A stretch of 64,000 nt of DNA, taken from positions 62,001-126,000 of the forward strand of contig CAVURC010000015.1 of NCBI GenBank assembly GCA_963743825.1, read 5' to 3'. The stretch's first letter is position 1. Every line of letters begins with the position of its first letter. Made by a program: the position numbers and the translations under genes. The DNA is from Sva-07 sp963743825. Its GTDB lineage: Bacteria; Actinomycetota; Acidimicrobiia; Acidimicrobiales; Ilumatobacteraceae. This document shows positions 1 through 6,280 of the stretch, piece after piece. Under the pieces are notes generated by a model. It searched no databases. It was given only the letters and a program-made list of their open reading frames with translations, and was not told where the DNA came from.

Positions 1-451
1 TGATGGCCTTGTCGACTCGCCGCTGACGGGTATCGACCGACTTCGCCCCATTGATGCTGTCGACGTGGTAGCGCTGAAGACTGTTCGACAGGGTCTCGAA
101 GAACGCCTTGGCAGCAGGATTCGCCACGAACGCCGTCGCCAGGTCGGCCGGGACGTCAACGGTGCGTGGCGTCGAGTCGACAACGAGCCCGACGTCGATT
201 TGATCTCCGGCAGTCACTCCGGCCGCATCCCGGACTGCTGCACTCACCGGGATCATCGACTGACCATTCATCACCCCAGCCGTGGTGCGATACTCGTACC
301 CGTTGAGCGTGACGCGTAGCGATGGTTTCTTGCCTGCGCCCAACTGCTCGACCACCGAAGCAGGGACCACGATCCCAGTCGCCTTCTTCCCTGCGGCCTG
401 CTGAAGTGTCGCTGAGAACCGAATAGGTCCGGAGGCAGTGTCTCGCGTCAT
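1..451 (-). CDS. YdeI/OmpD-associated family protein (DUF1905 domain), 3' end outside window
   Basis: The reading frame opens at an ATG at 451 and is still open at the window edge, giving about 150 residues. It begins MTRDTASGPIRFSATL and continues with a DUF1905-type beta-barrel pattern: a Lys-Lys-Ala-Thr-Gly-Ile-Val-Val-Pro stretch, then SLRVTLNGYEYRTTAGVMNG, then a hydrophobic GDQIDVGLVVD strand. The last visible part, beginning about residue 110 (VPADLATAFVANPAAKAFFE), matches the start of the helical YdeI domain, which normally ends in a basic stretch. The molecular role of this family is poorly defined; E. coli YdeI has been linked to peptide and stress resistance. It stands alone on the minus strand and no ribosome site is obvious. 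Its missing C-terminus lies to the left of the window. Confidence 0.75.
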   Translation of the reverse strand, partial: MTRDTASGPIRFSATLQQAAGKKATGIVVPASVVEQLGAGKKPSLRVTLNGYEYRTTAGVMNGQSMIPVSAAVRDAAGVTAGDQIDVGLVVDSTPRTVDVPADLATAFVANPAAKAFFETLSNSLQRYHVDSINGAKSVDTRQRRVDKAI

Positions 452-513
452 CGCCGAAGTCTGTCTCAGATCGCCGCTTCGATGTCGATCTGCGCCGCTG
501 CTCCGCTGGTGGA

Positions 514-909
514 TCAGTCGGCGAAGACTTCACGGCTGTGCTGAATGAAGAACGAGTGATCGTGACCCTTGTTCGGATCATCGGAGTTGTACTTCGCGTG
601 TCGGGAACCGTCCGGCACGACCTCTTCGGAGTAGATCGCACCGACCGGACAAACGTCGGGCTGATAGCAGGCGGTGCACGATGTGCACTCGTCGAGGTTC
701 ACGTAGAGGATCGTGTCGGCGAAGATCGCGACCGCATCAGGGTTCGGCGTGTGAGAGTTGGCAACCTCGCCGCTTCCTGCCTCTTCCTCGGAGAACAGCG
801 TGTTCGTCGCCGGATCGAACTCGTAGATGCACTGGACAGGACACACATCGACGCACGCCCGATCCTTCACGCCGATGCACGCTTCGGTGATGATGGCCAG
901 GCCCGACAC
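514..909 (-). CDS. seven-iron type ferredoxin (3Fe-4S/4Fe-4S) with extended inter-cluster loop
   Basis: This 131-residue protein carries the FdxA-type pattern. Near the N-terminus, EACIGVKDRACVDVCPVQC places cysteines in the C-x7-C-x3-C-P-x2-C spacing of a mixed 3Fe-4S/4Fe-4S ferredoxin. A second motif, CTSCTACYQPDVCPVGAIY, follows at about residues 70-90. Usual FdxA proteins have only about a dozen residues between the motifs; here about 35 acidic residues intervene (FSEEEAGSGEVANSHTPNPD). The GTG start at 909 is chosen because GGAAGGAGG sits six bases upstream; a longer frame to 969 has no site and adds a non-conserved tail. It should be a cytosolic electron carrier. No partner enzyme is adjacent, so its redox partner cannot be named. 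Confidence 0.88.
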   Translation of the reverse strand: MSGLAIITEACIGVKDRACVDVCPVQCIYEFDPATNTLFSEEEAGSGEVANSHTPNPDAVAIFADTILYVNLDECTSCTACYQPDVCPVGAIYSEEVVPDGSRHAKYNSDDPNKGHDHSFFIQHSREVFAD

Positions 910-994
910 CGTCGGCCTCCTTCCTCGCCCACCCATCTCTACGTTCGCGCCGGGGTGCGGGCGGGTCAAGTTGCGAACGAGTGGTGCGGTATGA

Positions 995-1013
995 GTGCCC
1001 CGAACGCCGGCAC
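995..1013 (+). repeat. intergenic 20-mer repeat, copy 1
   Basis: GTGCCCCGAACGCCGGCAC lies between the divergent ferredoxin and SCO6745-type genes. It is the least conserved copy at its right end (GGCAC in place of GGGTG). See the finding on repeat-delimited genes. Confidence 0.5.
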
Positions 1014-1130
1014 TGCGTCATGCCCAGCCGGCCCTGCGGTTGCGTCATCTGTCCGGGTGCGATGATGCAACCATTCGAATGGTCGCGAGTGTCCGCCGAG
1101 GGGCGCCAGTTTCTGCAGGAGAAGTTCACG

Positions 1131-1952
1131 ATGAGCTCGATGGCACGTCGGATGTTCGAGCTGGTCGAGCCGATCGGCGTCATCCCCTACTGGGCCGACG
1201 AACCCACCGAAGCGATGTTCGCACTCGGCTTCACCAACTACTGGGACACCTACTTCGCCGGACGGGCGGCGCCTCTGGGCCTCGCCACTGCCGAAGTGGT
1301 CGACGCACTCTTCTACAACTTCGCTCCCGGCGAAGTGGGTCGACACGTTCCGACCGTGTGGAACACCACCACCCCCGAAGCGGCGATCGCCGCACGCCAG
1401 GCGGGCTGCGCACAAGCGTTGCGACGCGTCCTCGGCGACCACGTGGATACTCCCGGCTTCGCGCACGCCACCGAGCTGTTGACCAAAGCGGCGACCAGCG
1501 CACCCTCCGAAGGGCGGCCGATGTACGCCGCTCTGCGTGCGATCCCCATCCCCGATGACGTCGTCGCCCGGCTGTTCCATGCCGCGTCGCTCCTACGCGA
1601 GCACCGTGGCGACGGACACGTCGCCGCCCTCATGATCGAAGGTGTCGGCCGCCTCGAGGCGCACGTCTTGCTCGCCCTCGACATGGGCATGCCCGCCGAG
1701 AAATTCGGACGGATCCACCACCTCCCGGCGACGCAGCTCGCCGCCGTGATCGACGGGATGCGCAACCGCGGGTTGATCGGTGATGACCGTTGGCTGAGCG
1801 AACGAGGACGAGCTGTCAAACAGCGTGTCGAAGCGCTCACCGACGACCTCGCGGCGCCCCCATACGACGTCCTCTCGCCCCACGAGCTCGACGAACTCGA
1901 GACCACGCTGGAACCCCTCGCCGCAGTACTGCTCGCCGCCCAGCCCTGGTGA
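1131..1952 (+). CDS. SCO6745 family helix-turn-helix protein (SalK-like)
   Basis: This 273-residue protein has the features of the actinobacterial SCO6745/SalK family: an N-terminal MARRMFELVEPIGVIPYW segment, then FTNYWDTYFAGRAAPLG, and a C-terminal MarR-like winged-helix part (LPATQLAAVIDGMRNRGLI, DDRWLSERGRAVKQRVE) that ends in a helical DELETTLEPLAAVL. Members are predicted DNA-binding or regulatory proteins, often annotated only as helix-turn-helix proteins; no ligand is known. The ATG at 1131 has AGGAG nine bases upstream, and an ATG at 1143 is the alternative. The gene stands alone between two copies of the intergenic repeat, so the neighbours do not suggest a target. Confidence 0.82.
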   Translation: MSSMARRMFELVEPIGVIPYWADEPTEAMFALGFTNYWDTYFAGRAAPLGLATAEVVDALFYNFAPGEVGRHVPTVWNTTTPEAAIAARQAGCAQALRRVLGDHVDTPGFAHATELLTKAATSAPSEGRPMYAALRAIPIPDDVVARLFHAASLLREHRGDGHVAALMIEGVGRLEAHVLLALDMGMPAEKFGRIHHLPATQLAAVIDGMRNRGLIGDDRWLSERGRAVKQRVEALTDDLAAPPYDVLSPHELDELETTLEPLAAVLLAAQPW

Positions 1953-1955
1953 AGC

Positions 1956-1976
1956 ACTGCCCCCGAACGCCGGGTC
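1956..1976 (+). repeat. intergenic 20-mer repeat, copy 2
   Basis: ACTGCCCCCGAACGCCGGGT (plus a final C) begins four bases after the stop codon of the SCO6745-type gene. Its core GAACGCCGGGTC is a full match to the family. Confidence 0.6.
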
Positions 1977-2044
1977 AAGGCGGAGGGCAACCGGTGGACT
2001 GGTGAGACCGATCCTTTGACGCGACGGCGTGGCACGATCATCCG

Positions 2045-2743
2045 ATGCGATTCGTGACGTGGAACCTGTGCGCCGGCAATACCGGAGCCAAGCTGCTGCG
2101 TCTACCAACGCAACCCGATGTTGCCGTGCTGTGCGAGGTCTCCGAGCAGCCGCCCGCGCCGACGCTCACCGCCAACGGTCCAGCATGGCTGTGGGAAGGC
2201 GAACTTGCGAATCGCGGCGTCGCCGTAGCTTCATGGGGTGTCGGCATGAGACGCGTCGCACCGAGCGAGGGGACCGCGCCCGGCAGGTTCAGTCTGGCCG
2301 CCGAGTTGGTCAATGGAATCGGCGTGGTCGGGCTCTGGTCATGCCCGCAGGGGCCGAAGCCTTCCTACTCTGCTGAGATCCACAGGACCTTGGATGCCTT
2401 CGAGGGATTGATGCGGTCTCAGCCGTGCGTGGTCGCAGGAGACTTCAACCTTTCCCCCGGCGGCCAGACCGATCGCAGACACGGCATCACGGAACGCCTT
2501 GGTGACCTCGGGTACGTCTCTGCGTACCACGCCTTTCACAAAGTCGGATTTGGCGCCGAACAGCCGACCTACTTTCACCGGTTCAAGCAGGACGATCCGT
2601 TCCACATCGACATCCTCTTCGTCCCGACTGACCTCGTCTCCGCGATTCGTTCGGTCGACATCGCTCCCTTCGACGGATGGGTCACACCTGGCGCCACCCG
2701 GAGCGACCACGTTCCGGTCACCGTCGAAATCGACCTCGATTGA
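2045..2743 (+). CDS. endonuclease/exonuclease/phosphatase family protein
   Basis: This 232-residue protein shows the metal-dependent EEP fold in order: MRFVTWNLCAGN at the N-terminus (metal-site Asn), VLCEVSE about residue 30 (metal-site Glu), VVAGDFNLSPGG about residue 135 (Asp and Asn), a HIDILFVP segment about residue 195, and SDHVPVTVEI near the C-terminus (catalytic Asp-His). The family includes AP endonucleases, nucleases and phosphodiesterases; the substrate cannot be told here. At 232 residues it is a compact member with no signal peptide, so it is probably cytosolic. No ribosome site is visible before the ATG at 2045. It is a solitary gene flanked by repeat copies 2 and 3. Confidence 0.85.
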   Translation: MRFVTWNLCAGNTGAKLLRLPTQPDVAVLCEVSEQPPAPTLTANGPAWLWEGELANRGVAVASWGVGMRRVAPSEGTAPGRFSLAAELVNGIGVVGLWSCPQGPKPSYSAEIHRTLDAFEGLMRSQPCVVAGDFNLSPGGQTDRRHGITERLGDLGYVSAYHAFHKVGFGAEQPTYFHRFKQDDPFHIDILFVPTDLVSAIRSVDIAPFDGWVTPGATRSDHVPVTVEIDLD

Positions 2744-2800
2744 GCTGACCGAGCCGGCGAGCCGTCGGTTTCACAATCCCCACCGGGGCTGAAGATCGCA

Positions 2801-2820
2801 GATGTCCCAAACGCCGGGTT
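2801..2820 (+). repeat. intergenic 20-mer repeat, copy 3
   Basis: GATGTCCCAAACGCCGGGTT lies between the convergent EEP and PPOX genes, 17 bases from the PPOX stop. A GC-rich palindromic stretch (GGCCGGCC, then GATCGGCC) follows it. Confidence 0.55.
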
Positions 2821-2837
2821 GCGGCCGGCCGATCGGC

Positions 2838-3251
2838 CTAACGCCTGATGTCGTGCATCCCGCTGGCGAACACGATTTGGCTGTCCGGGGCGATCTTGAG
2901 GATCACTCGTTCGGAGTGGATCAACTCCTCGGGGTAGTCAGCGTCGAGGTACTTCTGGGCCAGCGAGTCGATGTTCGCCCGTGCCTCAGGACCGGTGACG
3001 GTCTGAACCACCCGGCCCCGAACCTCGGCGAAGAAGTACGGGTTCTTCCTGTCCCAGATGGTGACGGTGACTCGCGGATCGGCTTGGACGTTCTTGAACT
3101 TGCGCAGCCCGATCTCGGTGTTGATCACGATGTGGTCGTCGTCGCAGTCGACCCACACGACGTGGGACTGGATCTGCCCGCTCGGCAGAAGCGTCGAGAT
3201 TGTTGCGAAGTTCTTGCCTGCAACGAGCGCCTTCACGTCATCCCTGATCAT
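2838..3251 (-). CDS. PPOX class (probably F420-dependent) oxidoreductase
   Basis: This 137-residue protein belongs to the split-barrel flavin/F420-binding PPOX superfamily. Visible features are FATISTLLPSGQIQSHVVWVD (first strands and substrate loop), DDHIVINTEIGLRKFKNVQADPRV (the conserved Lys-Asn-x-x-x-Asp-Pro-Arg-Val element) and VRGRVVQTVTGPEA. This pattern fits the Rv1155-like, F420-binding branch better than classical PdxH. The start is placed at the ATG at 3251 because upstream residues are not family-like; no clear ribosome site is visible. The protein should be a cytosolic dimer reducing an unknown small molecule. It is a single gene between repeat copies 3 and 4, and an LLM-type F420 enzyme lies nearby at 4364-5218. 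Confidence 0.85.
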   Translation of the reverse strand: MIRDDVKALVAGKNFATISTLLPSGQIQSHVVWVDCDDDHIVINTEIGLRKFKNVQADPRVTVTIWDRKNPYFFAEVRGRVVQTVTGPEARANIDSLAQKYLDADYPEELIHSERVILKIAPDSQIVFASGMHDIRR

Positions 3252-3321
3252 CACATCACAGTACGGGACGTCCCGCCACAGATCGACGCCGCCAGGGCCA
3301 CCGTTCAACGGCGCACAGGCT

Positions 3322-3341
3322 GCGTCACCGAACGCCGGGTG
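3322..3341 (+). repeat. intergenic 20-mer repeat, copy 4
   Basis: GCGTCACCGAACGCCGGGTG is the copy closest to the family consensus. It lies between the divergent PPOX and helix-hairpin-helix genes. Confidence 0.6.
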
Positions 3342-3380
3342 TGTCTGCGGGCACAAGAGTGGCGACGCGATGATGGTCTG

Positions 3381-3572
3381 GTGTCAGATGTCGACCTTCC
3401 GAAGATCGGTGCACCGGCGACCCGCGCACTCGCCGCCATCGGCACCACGCGCCTCGAAGACGTCGCCGATCGGACCGAGGCCGAACTCCTGGCCCTCCAC
3501 GGCTTCGGTCCCCGAGCCCTGCGCCTTCTGACCGAAGCACTTGCGGCTCGCGGTCAGTCGATGCGTCCCTGA
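3381..3572 (+). CDS. small helix-hairpin-helix protein
   Basis: A 63-residue frame opens at GTG 3381 and reads VSDVDLPKIGAPATRALAAI, then GTTRLEDVADRTEAELLALH and GFGPRALRLLTEALAARGQS. The two helices joined by a Gly-Phe-Gly-Pro turn, preceded by an Ile-Gly-x-Pro turn, are typical of helix-hairpin-helix DNA-binding modules like those at the end of TfoX-type or RNA polymerase alpha proteins. Such short solo proteins are common in actinobacteria and are usually annotated as DNA-binding or hypothetical. No ribosome site is visible, so the exact start is uncertain. The stop codon at 3570-3572 overlaps repeat copy 5. The coding frame is far more protein-like than the two overlapping frames. Confidence 0.68.
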   Translation: MSDVDLPKIGAPATRALAAIGTTRLEDVADRTEAELLALHGFGPRALRLLTEALAARGQSMRP

Positions 3573-3582
3573 ACGCCAGATC
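3563..3582 (+). repeat. intergenic 20-mer repeat, copy 5
   Basis: GCGTCCCTGAACGCCAGATC overlaps the TGA stop of the helix-hairpin-helix gene. It departs from the consensus only in the last bases (AGATC for GGGTC). Confidence 0.5.
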
Positions 3583-3791
3583 GGCGGACACGTTGCGCTA
3601 CGCGGGGCGTCGGACACGCCCACGCTCACGTCTTCACGACAGGTCGAGCCCCGGGACGATGACGACGTTCGCCCACTCCGTTTGAAGCCGTGACCTGACG
3701 GCATCCTGCTCGATCCTGCGGGTCGCCCCTTCTGTCTGCTTGTCGACGGGGAATGACAGCGTCGGTTCAGCGGTCTGGAAGTCTGTTGAAG

Positions 3792-4268
3792 ATGACCGGT
3801 GTCGAGGTGCTCGTCGCCGTCGGCATCGCCGTCGGGCTGGTGGGCGTCGTGGTGCCCCTGCTGCCTGGCGCGTTGCTCGCCTGGTCGGCCATCGTGGTGT
3901 GGGGCTTCACCGTTGGGACCGCCACCGGTTGGGCCGTCGTGGGCGTGGCGACCGCATTGATAGGCGCCGGCCAGATTGTCAAGTACACGATCCCCGGCCG
4001 ACGGTTGCGCTCCGACGGGGTTCCCAACCGCTCGCTGGTCGTCGGTGGGTTGGTGGCCATCGTCGGGTTCTTTGTCGTCCCTGTCGTGGGAGTGTTCATC
4101 GGCTTCGTCGTTGGCGTTTACGCGTCGGAGGTCCAGCGGGTCGGTGCACGGACGGCGTGGCCGTCGACCAAGGCAGCCTTGCGCGCCGTGGGTGTTTCGA
4201 TGCTTCTCGAGCTGACCTCGACTCTCCTGGCCGCGGTCGTGTGGATCATCGGGGTGACCATCACCTGA
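3792..4268 (+). CDS. DUF456 family membrane protein
   Basis: This 158-residue protein is mostly hydrophobic. Three or four membrane segments are visible: VLVAVGIAVGLVGVVVPLLP, a helix near GWAVVGVATALIGAG, VVGGLVAIVGFFVVPVVGVF, and a final LLELTSTLLAAVVWIIGVTI. The Gly-x-x-x-Pro-Leu-Leu-Pro-Gly turn after the first helix and the GFFVVPVVGVFIGFVVGVY glycine-zipper helix are characteristic of DUF456, a family without a known function found widely in the inner membrane. The ATG at 3792 has GGAAG eleven bases upstream; an in-frame ATG at 3753 would add 13 residues but has no spaced ribosome site. It stands alone between repeat copies 5 and 6. Confidence 0.82.
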   Translation: MTGVEVLVAVGIAVGLVGVVVPLLPGALLAWSAIVVWGFTVGTATGWAVVGVATALIGAGQIVKYTIPGRRLRSDGVPNRSLVVGGLVAIVGFFVVPVVGVFIGFVVGVYASEVQRVGARTAWPSTKAALRAVGVSMLLELTSTLLAAVVWIIGVTIT

Positions 4269-4274
4269 CGCGTC

Positions 4275-4295
4275 GCGCCCACCGAACGCAGGGTG
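4275..4295 (+). repeat. intergenic 20-mer repeat, copy 6
   Basis: GCGCCCACCGAACGCAGGGT (plus a final G) starts seven bases after the DUF456 stop. It lies in the gap between the convergent DUF456 and LLM genes. Confidence 0.55.
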
Positions 4296-4363
4296 GCGGG
4301 TGGCGGATGCGATTCCGGATCAACGTGATGGTGGCTGCCGGATCGGCGATCTCGACCAGCAGC

Positions 4364-5218
4364 TCATCCCTGATGGGCCTCCGCCGTGTCGGTGACGAAC
4401 TGGATGATGCTCTCGACGTCGCGGGCTCGCGGCAGCATGACCAGGCGCGCCACGCCGAGTTGTCGGTACTTGTCGACCGTGTCAGCGTCGACCGGCCCGG
4501 GCGGTGGGGTGACCGTGAACTCCAGTTCGCCGAGCTCCGGAGCGCGGTCGGTCTCGACGGCTGCCCGCTCGAGGCCGTCGATGCACTTCGCCACGGCGTC
4601 GGGTGGCATGGCGAACCCGTACCACCCGTTGGCGCGGTGCACGGCTCGCCTGAACGCCGGTGGACTCTGGCCGCCGACGATCAACCGGGGGTGCGGCCGT
4701 TGCACTGGCCGTGGGTGGGCATCGATCCCGCTGAAACGAACGGTCTCGCCGGCGAATGTGGGTGACTCGCTGTCCCACAGCTCGAGCATCGCGTCGAGGT
4801 ACTCGTCGCAACGCGCACCACGGTCGTCGAACGGGATGCCCAACGCGGCGAACTCCTGATGCAGGTATCCCGCCGCATAGCCGAACCACAGCCGGCCCTT
4901 CGACACCACGTCGACGCTCGCAAGTTCCTTGGCCAGCACGAGCGGGTTGCGCTGCGGAAGGATGATGATCCCCGTGGCGAGCGCGATCGTCGACGTGTGG
5001 GCTGCGACGTAGGCGAGTGCCACCGCCGGGTCCAGCATCGGCACATGCGGAGGCGCCGGCGACGGCGGCTCCTGAGGGTCGGGGAGCACCACGTGCTCGC
5101 CGGTCCACACCGAGTCGAACCCGACAGCCTCGGCCGCCTGCGCAGCTCGAACGGACGAGTCCGGGTCGGCGAGCGCGCCGTTGTTGATACCGAACAGACC
5201 GAACTTCATCATGCCCAT
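4364..5218 (-). CDS. LLM class F420-dependent oxidoreductase
   Basis: The 284-residue protein has the luciferase-like monooxygenase TIM-barrel pattern: MKFGLFGINNGAL at the start, a FDSVWTGEHVVLP motif about residue 35, ATGIIILPQRNPLVLAKELA with SVDVVSKGRLWFG about residues 85-120, and RLIVGGQSPPAFRRAVHRAN about residue 185. The set matches the actinobacterial F420-dependent LLM branch (TIGR03619 type) and not flavin-dependent bacterial luciferase. Substrate unknown. The ATG at 5218 (MGMMKFG) has GAGGTG nine bases upstream; two further ATGs follow at 5212 and 5209, and the longer frame to 5272 has no site. The gene is solitary and lies between repeat copies 6 and 7. Confidence 0.87.
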   Translation of the reverse strand: MGMMKFGLFGINNGALADPDSSVRAAQAAEAVGFDSVWTGEHVVLPDPQEPPSPAPPHVPMLDPAVALAYVAAHTSTIALATGIIILPQRNPLVLAKELASVDVVSKGRLWFGYAAGYLHQEFAALGIPFDDRGARCDEYLDAMLELWDSESPTFAGETVRFSGIDAHPRPVQRPHPRLIVGGQSPPAFRRAVHRANGWYGFAMPPDAVAKCIDGLERAAVETDRAPELGELEFTVTPPPGPVDADTVDKYRQLGVARLVMLPRARDVESIIQFVTDTAEAHQG

Positions 5219-5362
5219 GATGCCGGACACCTCGACGGCGACTCGCAGCGTGGTGTCGCGCGGCAATCTCACTGACCGCGAGGCGGTGGAGCATGCGATC
5301 TCAGCGTTCCGTCGACAGAGCGCTGAGTCGGCGTAGCGAGCCGAGTCGCGGACCAGCGCGAA

Positions 5363-5382
5363 GCGTCACCTACCGCCGGGTG
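5363..5382 (+). repeat. intergenic 20-mer repeat, copy 7
   Basis: GCGTCACCTACCGCCGGGTG lies between the divergent LLM and acetyltransferase genes. Its right flank (GCGACACGTCAAATCGGTGA, then CCTGACGC) is matched at 18437-18464, so this copy seems to show more of the original element. Confidence 0.55.
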
Positions 5383-5454
5383 CGACACGTCAAATCGGTG
5401 ACCTGACGCCACCCTCCGTCACTGTCGACCGTTCGAACTGTCACACTGACGTGC

Positions 5455-5850
5455 GTGGAGGTCCAACTATTCACGGCCGATCACCTCGCCGGGGTCCTCC
5501 GACTGTGCATCGCCGAGAACTGGCCGTCGTTCCCCGCAGATCCCGAACGCGCTCAACGCATCCTCACCGCCCCAGGCGTCACCACTGTCGTAGCCCTCGA
5601 GGACCAGGCAGTCGTTGGGTTCGCCGAGCTGTTCAGCGACGGCGAACTGCAGGCCTACCTCGCGAATCTTGCCGTCGACGCCGCGCATCGACGCCGAGGT
5701 GTCGCTCGCAGCATGATCGAAGCAGCCCTCCGGATCGCCGGTGGTGAACGCATCGATCTGCTCAGCGAGGACGCAGCGACCGGCTTCTATACGCAGCTCC
5801 CACACTTCCCCATGAACGGCTTCAGGCTGTATCCGTTCCATACCTCCTGA
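5455..5850 (+). CDS. GNAT family N-acetyltransferase
   Basis: This 131-residue protein begins at GTG 5455 and shows the GNAT core: a beta strand ending in VVALEDQAVVGFAELFSDGE, then AYLANLAVDAAHRRRGVARS, where the Arg-Arg-Arg-Gly-Val-Ala loop binds the acetyl-CoA pyrophosphate. IDLLSEDAATGFYTQLPHFP near the C-terminus carries the usual Tyr of the last helix region. Its acceptor is unknown. It is close to the minimal GNAT length and lacks a signal peptide. No ribosome site is visible; the start is set by the upstream stop and by the short distance to the first strand. It lies between repeat copies 7 and 8. Confidence 0.82.
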   Translation: MEVQLFTADHLAGVLRLCIAENWPSFPADPERAQRILTAPGVTTVVALEDQAVVGFAELFSDGELQAYLANLAVDAAHRRRGVARSMIEAALRIAGGERIDLLSEDAATGFYTQLPHFPMNGFRLYPFHTS

Positions 5851-5905
5851 GTGGTCCAACGCTGACGATCGACAACCACGGATTGCGTGAGACCGAAAAA
5901 TTCTC

Positions 5906-5925
5906 GTGTCCCCGATCGCCGGGTC
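5906..5925 (+). repeat. intergenic 20-mer repeat, copy 8
   Basis: GTGTCCCCGATCGCCGGGTC lies in the convergent gap after the acetyltransferase. It is the last copy of the run; nothing equally good was seen further right, apart from partial matches near 14273 and 18427. Confidence 0.55.
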
Positions 5926-5986
5926 CGTGTTCGCCCCGACCGACTGGTCGTACCGTCGCTGACGGCGCACCACACGCCGTCGCCGA

Positions 5987-6280
5987 TCAGGGCATCAGCG
6001 GCGGGAGGTCGTCGCTGGCGAGCACACCCGCACTGAGCGCGAGGGCCGCGGCGATGCTCGCGCTGCGCTCAATGACGGTCGCGTACTGGATCAGAACGGC
6101 TTCAGCGTCTGCCAGTGGGGGCTCACCCAGCGAGCGAACCAGAGCCGTCGGGTCGTTCGACGGAATGACGGGTTCAACGTCGGGGAGTGGTCCCGCGTCC
6201 CGCCAGATGTCGGTGGGAGTCCGCTTGGCCGGTGGGCGTCGGCGCTGGGTGCCGGAGCGTTGAGCTGGCTTGCGGTTCAT
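5987..6280 (-). CDS. small hypothetical protein coupled to HelZ-like SNF2 ATPase
   Basis: This 97-residue protein starts at an ATG (6280-6278) that overlaps the TGA of the SNF2 gene by the ATGA arrangement, so its translation is almost certainly coupled to that gene. The N-terminal 25 residues are very basic (MNRKPAQRSGTQRRRPPAKR). The rest is acidic and helical (DAEAVLIQYATVIERSASIA, then AALALSAGVLASDDLPPLMP). No known domain is recognised. The basic tail suggests nucleic-acid contact and the coupling suggests a partner of the ATPase; both are inference. A small downstream partner is plausible for HelZ-type loci, but I cannot confirm from sequence alone that this one is conserved. Confidence 0.7.
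   Translation of the reverse strand: MNRKPAQRSGTQRRRPPAKRTPTDIWRDAGPLPDVEPVIPSNDPTALVRSLGEPPLADAEAVLIQYATVIERSASIAAALALSAGVLASDDLPPLMP

Noticed and set aside
2801..2852. Repeat copy 3 with the nearby GCCTAAC as a canonical attC site
   Set aside because: GCCTAAC fits RYYYAAC, but no matching GTTRRRY partner with the right spacing was found, so a canonical integron site is not claimed; the array is reported only as cassette-like.
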